In this document: piece by piece, positions 55,120 to 64,000 of the stretch
Layout of the letters: each line of letters begins with the position of its first letter
Position numbering within the stretch: position 1 is the first letter of the stretch
NCBI GenBank assembly: GCA_933228895.1
Contig: OW121854.1
Location: 6,823,131 to 6,887,130 of the forward strand
Reading direction: 5' to 3'
DNA length: 64,000 nt
Source of the DNA: Platycnemis pennipes
Lineage: Eukaryota; Arthropoda; Insecta; Odonata; Platycnemididae
Made by a program: the position numbers and the translations under genes
The notes under the pieces: generated by a model
Databases searched by the model: none
What the model was told of the DNA's origin: nothing
What the model saw: only the letters and a program-made list of their open reading frames with translations

Positions 55120-58100
55120 TATTGACATGCAGATTCTTCCGGTCTGACACTCCCATTCTCATCTCTTACGATTATGTAGTTTTCCTTATGGCATGGAGTA
55201 TCTCTTGGGCGTTGTTATCATAACTTGGTAGGAGGAACTTCTAAAATTGAATATCACCACCTTATGTAGGAATAGTCGAAATGGCATATGAGGCCTGAGA
55301 TAAATTCTTGGACATCTTATCAATTTGTGAATGCTAAATTTGGCTGGATTTTTAGCGTGTCATCATCAAAACTCAAAATGTAATAAGTGAGCGTTTTGGC
55401 TCTTCGGAAGCGCCAGCGCATCAGTATTTTCTTCAATAGTACCAGCCTTTGAACCTATTTTTCAGATAAAAAGGCCTCCAGATCACTTCGATCATCAATT
55501 CGGAGTAGAACTGGAATATGGCCATGTTTTGGAAGGAATTTCTTAGCCATAGAGAGAATATCAAAATATTTACTTAAGTATTCACTTGTGTGGTACTTCT
55601 GGAAGCGGTAATGTTCTAAGATTTCACCTGAATACTCAGTTCACTTTCAAAATATGAATATAGTATACTTTTCGTTCTTTCTTACTAAGGACATTTTTTC
55701 ATCCGGTTAGTCTTTGTCCATTCATCTTTCATCGCTAATAGATGACGATCTTAGTGTATTGTCCTGCAAAGCAGCATTACAAAGTTCACATCTAACGAAT
55801 GCTTCAGCATTGAGAAATTGAAAATATCACCGTTATATGATCCGGATGTTAAATGACCGTCGAAAAACAGTATTCGGAAGAAAAGAGTTTGCGCGATTGT
55901 GGGTGAAATATGGAACACAATATCTTGCTTATTCACAAAATATGTAGTCATTCATACTGCTTGATTTACTGATGGCCATGTATTAAATTAATTTCGTTTG
56001 GAGCTCAAAATTCATGATAAATTACTAAATATCCGTGAGTGTCGATGGATTTTGTGCTAATTCATTTTATCTTTGCCCACATCCGTTCAAATCGTATCGC
56101 TCAACGCTTGCGATGATCCGACACACGCTTCCAACAGTCACCTCCGATTCAATGGAATGAGGGTTGGCCCTGATTGTCGCTCCAAAATAAAGGGTAATGC
56201 GTGTGTGCGTGGCCAGGGGCTGCGGAGGGGGGCAGATGAAAGGACGAGGCTGAGAGTGGTGTCGGAGAGGCTGGAGGGGAAACTTTTCAAACGACATTTC
56301 GTGAGCGACTCACCTCTTTAACGGAAACCATTTCAGGAGGGGGGGTGGGGGAGGGGGAGTGGCTGCGTTAAAGGGGAGTCGTTTGGGTTGGGGGGAGGGC
56401 GGGATACGACGGATTGAGTTAACGAGTTGAAAAAGGGTCCCTCCCCACTCCAACCTCCCCCTTTCACATTTTATTTATTTTCACTCTTTCGAGATAATAG
56501 AAATTTATCTCTTCCAATTCCGCCACATTGCTGCTGTCGAAAGAAGATAGAAAAACATAGATTTTACTCTTACTCTTTTTATTTTAAAAGGCTATGAAAT
56601 GAATGGTACTTTTATCGTCTCTTTCACTCTCGCCGCCTCGCCTCAGCCGTTGCTTTTCGGCGCACTCAAGGATAAAAACTTGGAAATTGAAGACGCAAAT
56701 GAGATTTTGGAGGGATTTCCTTCGGAAAATATTCGAGCCGGATACGTTCTTTCGAGACTGAATATCCCTGAAAGAGAAGAGGAATTCATCAAGTCTCAAA
56801 TCGTGCAAATCGGCGCTGATTCGATGCTCGCGTCCTCCCAACCGCCCTCTCATGAATATTTCATTTCATTACGAATCGAGGCGACTTTTAATATTTGATG
56901 CGCTCTCGAAGTTAGTCTCCTTAATGGTCTCCTGATTTGGGTGTCCTAGGAGCTCGTGAAAACATCCTCCGCTCCCTTTCCTCCCCAGCAACGTTTCCCG
57001 AATTTATGACTTCCACGTAAAAGCCACCTTTTATCGCATCAGATGCGGGAGTACGACTTAAGTTTTGATTGAGGATGCAATCGCTGGGGTGTACTAAATG
57101 CACGCGTTGGACTCTTCGACGGAAGGGGTCACCGAAACTTCTAAGGGCCAGATGGTGAGATCAATCTCTTCAATCACTCACCTGTTCCTTGATTCAAAAC
57201 ATGCTCTACGAACAACAGTTTCCCAAAATGTACCTAACGAAGTCCTTCCTAATTTGAATGTACCACCATCCTCATTATCAAAATCTCCATGGTTTCTCTT
57301 GGGATGCAATAATTCATGAAATTATCTGGAAAAATATGTAACCACCACGCATATTCACATAGAGAATTAAAAAGGCATAGAATCTTACTTTTTTTCTTGC
57401 TGAGGTCCTATCGCATTGAAGTTCGATTAATCTCTACCTATCTCCTGAACGAAAGGGATACCATGGTTTGTACGCCCTTCATTCATATGCATGTACTCAA
57501 ACATATTAAGAGCACTTGTAGAGTAGTTATGAGTTATGCGCCCGGAAAAAAGTTGGCATTACAATAGTGTGGAAAAATTACAACGCTAGTATTTGATACA
57601 AATCCGGACTCTTGAGAAATATTTAACAACGCGTTTTTTTATGTGAATCAGGATATTAAATTATTTCAGTCTCTGTAATTGTATAAATACATAAAATACA
57701 AATAAATATTCATTCTTATCATTCTAGAATTAGATGAAGTGATATTTTAATAAAATATTTTGACGTGCATTACTGTGAGGAAAAGAGTGTGGCTACTTAC
57801 AACCTTAGAAAAGAGCCCATTAGGTAGTTAATTTACGTTTATTTTTAGAGATGTGTCTTGATCAGCATATTCCTGCAGTTCAGCATGAATATGGATAAAG
57901 TATTTCAAGCAAAATTTGTGCTTAATTTGGGAACGAGATCTTTTTATATTTTCCATTGCTCTGTTATGTTCCATGTTATTAATAAATTCATTTACGATAG
58001 AGCAACGTAAAGTATATCAGTATCAATATCGTGCATACTCAAGGGTATCTAACTCCAGTATACTCAGCGGTACACTTCTTTTACTGTTAGCCACGACTAT

Positions 58101-58400
58101 TTTTTTCTGATTGTTATCCTCTTGTATCACCCACAACAATAAATTCAGATATTCTTACCTCTACAAATTTATTTGACCCTAAAATTTTATCTTCTTCCAC
58201 TTAACTCCTGCTGATACCAGGCCTATATATGTTCTTAATAAACGTCATTACCTAAGACTCTCCTCTCATTTTCTTTAAATAGACATTGATCTAAAGGGAG
58301 ACAGAACATCTTGTTGCACTGCTTTTATTATAATCGCTTCTTTGGTGATGGGCTCAAGTCCCAGCCACTTGTGCGGACTGCGTGTCGCCATTATGTTGTT
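55120..58400. other. Intergenic; one hypothetical small frame
   Basis: Mostly AT-rich, with a G-rich patch at 56330-56400. A 99-codon frame at 56599-56898 (plus) is acidic in its middle (DKNLEIEDANEILEGF) and looks somewhat protein-like, but it has no match I know, no splice sites I trust and no neighbours to support it. Nothing else was recognised. Confidence 0.3.
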
Positions 58401-58419
58401 GTGCTGCGACTGTCATTTG

Positions 58420-58720
58420 CCCTCATAATGTGAGGGATTTTATTTCTGTCGGCGACTTCAAAAGCTTCCCAGATATATAAACATATTTAATAACTACCTT
58501 TTCCACTTCTCCCTCTAAGTGGATATTGACGTTCTTTTCAGCCCCTCTTTGAGCCCCTAAATAATTATAAACCCAAACTTTTCTTCGTCCAAAAATTAAT
58601 TTAGTTTCTATTCTTTAGTATTATGCTATAAATGATTTTAAATGCTAATAACAAGAAAGTTTGCAGTATCATCCATTCCGAAAATTTAATTATTTATCAA
58701 TCCCTGCCTAAAGTTCACTC
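58420..58720 (-). pseudogene. Decayed RT fragment of another LINE
   Basis: On the minus strand, GMDDTANFLVISI (about 58640-58665) fits the YADDT catalytic motif of a LINE reverse transcriptase. It is followed at lower coordinates by AEKNVNIHLEGEVEKVV and KYVYISGKLLKSPTEIKSLT (about 58440-58560), which fits the V-x-x-F-x-YLG-x-x-I segment. Frames shift between the two. The order is correct for one RT, but similarity is weak and the ends are undefined. Confidence 0.4.
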
Positions 58721-58859
58721 CAGTATGAGTATAAGATATTCTTCTTCAATTCTTCAGTTTGACATTCATCTCCAGTCATTCTTATTCTTAGAATTCCTAG
58801 ATTCTTATTCGTACATTGTTGTCACTTATCTAAGATTCTTCCTTTCTTCTAACTATCTA

Positions 58860-59950
58860 TACTTTTTCCATAACTTATGATTACATTCATCTTCATTTAA
58901 ATGTTGTCCGTTCTTGTACGGAACAGCAGTAGAGCATGTTCAGCATTAATTCGATCAGTCTCTACTTTCCCATCAGTGTTTTCTATCTCCATAATTAATA
59001 TATTGAATTTCTCTTTCTGTAATAAGTATTTCTTCACCTTTTCTTGTTTCCCGACTAACTTCACTCATTTTCTCCTTTCATGTCTCAGCAAACATTTTTC
59101 CCAAAGTTCAAGGAATTTCTCTCAAACTTATAGATTTATTTAGCCAACTTTTTCCAACAAACTTTTTTCGACTTTACATAATAAACATTAAATCATGAGC
59201 CTCTTAGCAACAATATATATAGCCTCTTATAATAATCAATGGAAATGTATTAGTGATTTAAATACTGCACCATGCAAAAAATAAATGATTCCTCGATGGC
59301 CCGCGTTTCTCTTTTCTGCCGTGAGGTGAGATTTCCCGCGATGCAGCTCGAGTCGAGAGACGCGTTGTCACGTGACCGTGGTTGCCGGGAAACGGCGCCG
59401 AGCCCCTTCCTCAACATTTGCGCGCCCTGCGATCTCAAATGTTTCGGAGCGTGAAATGAGCGAAAGGGTCGCCAAATGAGCCGCGGCCTTGGCGGCGCCT
59501 GGATGCTTAGTGGCGCCACCCGGTGGTGAGCCAGCTGTCGCGGTCTGCTGACTCGTCTGACGACCTTCCACGCTCCGTTCAGTGCCGTCTCTCTCTCCCA
59601 TCCGCAACCTCTCTCTCTCTCCTCAATCCGAATGCATTCGGATGTCGTGGCTCCTTAGTGGCTTGAAGTTGGCGTGAATGAGTGGATGTGTGAGAAATAG
59701 CTCAACTAGGTAGCGTAGATAAACATGGAGAGTAATATGATGATTAGTTTGAACGTTACTAATAAAATCAACGATATTTTTATAAGTTTAAAATGTGATG
59801 AGGATTGAAAATATTGCTTCCGTTGTTTGAAAACAGTTCAATGCTAGAAAAGGCCAGGTACTGCAAGGTTCTGTTTTTTTTTTCCTTTGGCACAAAAAGT
59901 GAACCACTCGAAAAATCGTCTGACGTAGAATCTCATTCAGTATTCAATCC
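58860..59950. other. Intergenic; GC-rich block at 59280-59640
   Basis: AT-rich to 59270, then GC- and CpG-rich to about 59640 with a CACGTG at 59369, and CT repeats at 59585-59622. The frames in it (59250-59519 and 59368-59607, minus) are unrecognised. Confidence 0.35.
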
Positions 59951-59957
59951 CGAAATA

Positions 59958-60215
59958 ATGATTTATCTCTCGCACTATACGAGAACAGAATAGGCAGCAT
60001 AGCAAAGGGATAGGTAGGTGAAATATTTTAAAGTAGTCTGTGATGCATGTATTAATCCCTTAAATACTATAGATACTTACAATTTAGTTGCATGAGACCC
60101 TATAGTTGATTATTTGCACGTCGGTAGTGCATGATTGGCGATCTTCGCCTCCTGCCACACACCCTCGAAGTAACTTGCAGGGTATCGTGTAGATGTAGAT
60201 GTAACTGTAGATTTG
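59958..60215 (+). repeat. LINE J 3' UTR and tail
   Basis: CTCGCACTATACGAGAACAG, AATAGGCAGCATAGCAAAGG and GATAGGTAGGTGAAATATTT match the 48600 copy closely. It ends in CTCCTGCCACACACCCTCGA, ACTTGCAGGGTATCGTGTAG and ATGTAGATGTAACTGTAGAT. No coding sequence. Confidence 0.76.
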
Positions 60216-60964
60216 ATTCCCGAATGGGAAATGTTGATTCTCGCTGAGGCAGGCGTATCATATTATAGACGATTAAATACCTACTACCAATTTCATGTCG
60301 TTTATAATAAACCTCCGTGTGAATCTCAAAATTTTCTATGATATAGCTACGTTTTCAAACCCGTTTATTAAAGGATGACCTGCTAGACCTGTTGGTGCAG
60401 GAGTCTGATGAATCATGAAACTTACCTTACAGTCACAAGCCCAATACTTTGGAGAAACAGTCTTCCTCATCTGGTTTTTTATCATGTCGAAGGGATTTTA
60501 CGATTATAAATCAGTCCAATAAGGAACGTACGATATCATCAAATCTCCTGGTCCATATCTATCAATCCGGTCTCGCTCTTAGTTAGTTCCCGGGTCCTTC
60601 CCGACGTTCTGTGGTTGGACGAGGGTGGACTATCATCCCTTGGTTCACAGCACCCAGGGGGTGCCAAGTGCATGGGATAATATCTCAAGAAATGGAAAAG
60701 ATTTATGAAACAGCATCGAAACGTTTGCAGGTACTACAGTGGTGACTTTATTGAGAAGTGTTTCAAATTCAACAAGATATCAATAGAATTATATAGGTAC
60801 TTAAGAATGATCTGTCTATTTTGTCTCTAATTGCTTTATTCTTTTAGGCATAACTTGATAAGGTAATGGATTAAATTTCATATTTAGATCATTGTAATTC
60901 ATCAGTTAGCCAGAAGAGAAAAGTACAGAGCATTACACAATATAAATAATAGTTAGTTCAAAGG

Positions 60965-61340
60965 TACATAAATATTTGAAGCCATTTTTTAGTCTTGAGC
61001 CATAAATTTATCTCTGATATAATTACCTGTCATATCACCTTTTTGCAGTAGCTCATATACGTTATTTTTAAATTAAGCAAAGGTTTTGGGGTTTCTTAAT
61101 TGAATAAGTATAGAATTCCAAAATCGAGAGGTGCTTACTAAGGGCTCAAGTTAGAGGTACAGCGTTGAGGGATATGGAGGTCAATGACATGGTCAGTGGT
61201 GGATATGTTCTGCAACTCCTCCGATTTTCTCGCAAACCTCTCATTCAGATAAGGTGGTTTACCAATAGTTAGGTTTTTGAAGTTCAAAGTTATTAAAATA
61301 TAAGTACGACGCTCCTTACCTTTTGAGCGATTGTAAGCGG
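60965..61340 (-). pseudogene. LINE C-terminal fragment
   Basis: Minus-strand pieces: PPYLNERFARKSEELQNIST, DHVIDLHIPQRCTSNL, then after a frameshift STSRFWNSILIQLRNPKTFA, a stop, and FKNNVYELLQKGDMTGNYIR. The layout PPYL ... R-F-WN-x-x-x-x-x-x-RN-x-x-x-x-x-x-FK is the C-terminus of many Jockey/CR1/L2-type LINEs. It may be the same family as the 27545 fragment, which covers an earlier part. The 3' end is not defined. Confidence 0.62.
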
Positions 61341-61344
61341 GTAT

Positions 61345-62286
61345 AAGAATAGCTTATGTGGTCCTATTTTTGTAGATCACGAATCTCACAGCGGCATTCA
61401 TACTGTCCTGTTGTTTGCTATTATTATCGCCATCAAGGTACTATCGATTATTAGAGAAATAAAATTTACTGAAGAAGGATCATGAAGGCTTCAAATCATT
61501 TCCGGTCCACTTTTAAAATAGTCCACACTTCCGATTCATACTGCGCCACTGATAGCTTAGACGTTTTTTACATATTGCTCTCTTGTCTCTAGTGGTATCG
61601 TCTTCTGAACTGGTGCTCTCTCTCCTTCATTAATGCCTTCTTGGCGTGATATTTTTTCCGCTTGATGTCCAGTGCACTTCTTTCAACTCTCTTTGTTCAA
61701 CCTGCTCCACGCAACATTTTCCAAATTCTCGTTTTTTCACATTGAGGAATACATCTGCTTTGGTTTTCCATATGCTTTTATCGTAGTTTTATCGTTATTG
61801 ATTTTTATAGCCAAGGTGCAGATGTAGGTTTTATAGGTGCAGATGTAGTGGCAACGAACTGCCTGGGGAATTTTAGCAATTAAATAGGTTTTTGACGATT
61901 GAGTTGGGTGTTTTTCTTTGCACTCAACTCCTTAGGTAGTGAATAAAGTGCAATAATGATGAGCTGGGCGATTCATCACGTGGAAGCTTAAATTCCGTGC
62001 GTAAAGGAAGAACCAGTTACTTTGGTCCACATCCGTTCGTTCGTGGAGCAATTTTGGGCCAAGAATACGGGACTAGGGTCTCCACCATTATGTTTAGACT
62101 ATGGGTTAAAATATATTTTAAAGTGGTAGTTATTTATCGAATCTTTCACGTCCAATTAATTGCTACTTAACAGATCTTGACGTTGTGCGATACATTGACA
62201 GTATTACCCCTACTGAATCGTATATTGTCACTGACATAATGCACCGACGATTACTCCGTGTAAAGCTGTCAAACAAGCGTCCTCGC
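61345..62286. other. Intergenic, no gene recognised
   Basis: Mixed AT-rich sequence. Short GGTGCAGATGTAG repeats at about 61816 and 61840 are a local duplication. Nothing else is supportable. Confidence 0.4.
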
Positions 62287-62818
62287 AATGGGGTACTTTA
62301 CTATATTTTTATTGCGGAATCTGATAGAGTTTGAAAAATAAAAAGACCCGTGTTTTCCCGTTTTCGATCCGTCAATCAGTTCTCGAGTTATAAGCGGCAA
62401 AAACTGATGTTTTTAAACCTTTCGGAAAAGTGGGCGTGTATGCGACCTCTTACGTCATCCACTTTGTCCAATCACAACTGAGCCCGCGAAGCTATTTCGC
62501 CTTATCGCAATGTGGGGGACACAGCTGACTCTGCCAATGGAAGCTGTTGCGACAGGACCTGCGCGAGCAGACTTTCCGACACCCTCTTGCAGTCCCTTCC
62601 CTTCCGCTACAAGCAGTCCAGGACGCGAGGAAGATGACGTCAATGATATCAAAGCAGGTTCTTGGGTGGGCGTCACCTTTTGCTTTCTTTAATTTTTGAT
62701 TTATGAGTGAATGGTTGTGGTTGGAAGATTAATTTTTTAACTAAAATTCTTTTTTTGTTTCTACCTAACGATTTAGTGTACGAAATTACGATTTCGGTCC
62801 CGAGTAAACGCCCCCATT
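62287..62818 (+). mobile_element. M1 MITE-like element, copy 3
   Basis: The left end is AATGGGGTACTTTACTATAT and the right end GAGTAAACGCCCCCATT ends at 62817-62818. Internal blocks are AACCTTTCGGAAAAGTGGGC, CGTCATCCACTTTGTCCAAT, CTGACTCTGCCAATGGAAGC, TGACGTCA (62635-62642), GGGCGTCACCTTTTGC and TTTCTACCTAACGATTTAG. It is 532 bp and non-coding. It is the reference copy used here to recognise the others. Confidence 0.8.
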
Positions 62819-62879
62819 TTCTACGTCACAGACTTTCGCAGACGACTGCTCAAACGGAATCAACATCAACTTGCGCAGT

Positions 62880-63300
62880 TTCAATGTAAAACGGCCTTCC
62901 GAGAAGGTCCTCCGGTCCCGACCCGTCTGAAGCCCCCAGATCCCCACGCGACCAAACCTGTCGTGCGGCCGGCCCTCCCGTCTTCTGAGCGTGAATGGAA
63001 AGAAACAGAGCTCTCCTCTTCCCCCCCACTCTCCACCCCTTTTCTCGCTGCATTCATTTGTTCCCCACTCTCCTGTCACTCTTTTCCGTCGAGGCGAGAG
63101 CTGCCCGCAATCCATCTCCGACTCCACTTCCACGCCAGCTGCCGCGCCCGCCTTTCCTTATCTGATGGTGCGGACATCTTCCCCGCTCCTCCTCCCCCTC
63201 CCACCATCCTTGGAGGTGGCGTGGGAGCTTGCGACCATCGGGAACACCATAAGAAAGGTCCAACCCTCTCGAGTCGCTCGAGAAATGAAAATTTTACACT
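62880..63300. other. GC-rich block, no gene recognised
   Basis: Pyrimidine-rich GC block with open frames on both strands (62786-63133 and 63054-63263 minus; 62963-63316 and 62991-63329 plus). The translations are Pro/Ser- or Gly/Arg-rich by composition. No domain or splice signal was seen. Confidence 0.35.
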
Positions 63301-63644
63301 CGCCGATAGTTGTTAAGTCATTTTTATGATGTCATACTTTTAGATTAACATTAACTTCGAGCACAAAATAAAAAGGCAGGGCCTACCTCGAAGGAAAGTA
63401 TTCAACGTAATGCAATCGCAAATTTCAGACGTAAATCTCATAGGTCTCCCAAATTATTTTAAGCAAACCGCATGTTTTTTTCCGATCTCGTTTCTTTTTG
63501 ATCTGTTTCCTCCATGCCGTCTTCCTCAGAGGAAGCGGTTACAGCAGAATGAAGAAAATGCCTAATATCCCGAAACGTGTTAAAAGTTTCGATACCCATA
63601 CACCTGTCATTGGACTGAGTTATTCAAATCTCACACTCTTAGAT

Positions 63645-64000
63645 TTGATGAGCGTCATAATCTTTAGCCATCAATCCTATTTATTATTGGCTACCTCGAC
63701 GCAAAATTACAGCCGATTCTTATATCAAACGTCCTTCATATTAGCCACATTCTTCCATTTTACAACCTAATCTACTTCCTGCATATGTGAGCCTTCATGT
63801 ATCTCAATTAAGGTTTTCCTTTGACTTTATTTCTCATCATATTTCCCTCGTGAATATCCTTACAAGACCTTTCAGTCTGGAGATACACCTGATTAAGCTG
63901 GTATCTTCTTTTTGAGCTTTTTATAAGATCTCTTTTCTTTCAGTCTTCTTACCACCTCATCGCTTGTTACTCACTCCATCCATTTTATCTTCATTATTTT
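63645..64000 (-). pseudogene. LINE R copy, diverged, cut by window edge
   Basis: Begins with GCGTCATAATCTTTAGCCAT and CAATCCTATTTATTATTGGC, a decayed inverted LINE R 3' end. It continues through CTCATCGCTTGTTACTCACT and CCATCCATTTTATCTTCATT (inverted codons of the IKW-x-DRV-x-NEE region) to the last base. It is more diverged than other copies. Confidence 0.55.

Noticed and set aside
56599..56898. 99-codon acidic frame as a small gene
   Set aside because: Looks somewhat protein-like but I could not support it with a motif, exon borders or neighbours; noted as hypothetical only within the intergenic entry.
58280..58335. RT-like VQQDVLSPF segment on the minus strand
   Set aside because: It would lie downstream of the catalytic and thumb segments of the neighbouring RT fragment, the wrong order, and the match is short.
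1..64000. CRISPR arrays, operons, ribosome binding sites, bacterial promoters and prophage
   Set aside because: No spaced direct-repeat arrays or prokaryotic gene organisation; the content is clearly eukaryotic.

Overview
This window looks like intergenic DNA from a large, repeat-rich animal genome, most likely an insect. The evidence is AT-rich DNA with no operons, no host gene that I can recognise, and many decayed transposable elements of kinds common in arthropods: a mariner with a DD34D signature, three piggyBac relatives, an R2-type LINE with a restriction-like endonuclease, several other LINE families, a Ty3/Gypsy scrap and tRNA-derived SINEs. I cannot name the species or order from sequence alone.

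Layout. 0-5 kb: two opposed fragments of an R2-type LINE, a foldback repeat, a C-rich block, and copy 1 of a short inverted-repeat element called M1 here. 6-10 kb: a dead piggyBac (minus), SINE pieces, and a complete but internally deleted mariner (8985-9768). 11-20 kb: M1 copy 2, a LINE tail, a hairpin, a LINE 'R' copy, a Gypsy integrase scrap, a TTAA-flanked MITE (17411-17936), a GC-rich block, and a LINE split by a SINE with a 12-bp target duplication. 20-33 kb: LINE, SINE and mariner remnants, a second MITE (25351-25582), a GC-rich block, and a second dead piggyBac. 33-45 kb: a LINE R copy covering much of the reverse transcriptase and interrupted by M1 copy 4, another LINE R copy, and several LINE 'J' tails. 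45-49 kb: a three-level nest in which LINE J is split at TTAA by an end-to-end piggyBac (45540-48300), itself invaded by a younger LINE J tail. 49-64 kb: further LINE R and LINE J copies, some nested, an RT relic of another LINE, another LINE C-terminus, M1 copy 3 and GC-rich blocks.

Two LINE families dominate. LINE R is an endonuclease/reverse-transcriptase LINE, RTE-like by inference. It has at least nine copies, nearly all 5'-truncated, ending in a near-palindrome around CCTAGG and an ATG-repeat tail. LINE J is Jockey/CR1-like by inference. It has about fourteen copies or tails that share a 3' stem-loop (CCCTGCCACACACC ... GGTGGCTTGCAGGG) followed by a GTAGAT-repeat tail. These autonomous families, alive or dead, would have supplied enzymes for the short non-autonomous repeats, but no protein here looks fully functional. 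The only uninterrupted transposase-like frame is the 180-codon deleted mariner protein, which lacks part of its catalytic domain.

Gaps not listed separately (about 5.0-6.2, 7.1-8.0, 10-11.4, 20.4-22.1, 29-31.1, 41.3-44.4 and 55.1-58.4 kb) are mostly AT-rich DNA in which I saw no supportable gene; the larger ones have entries.
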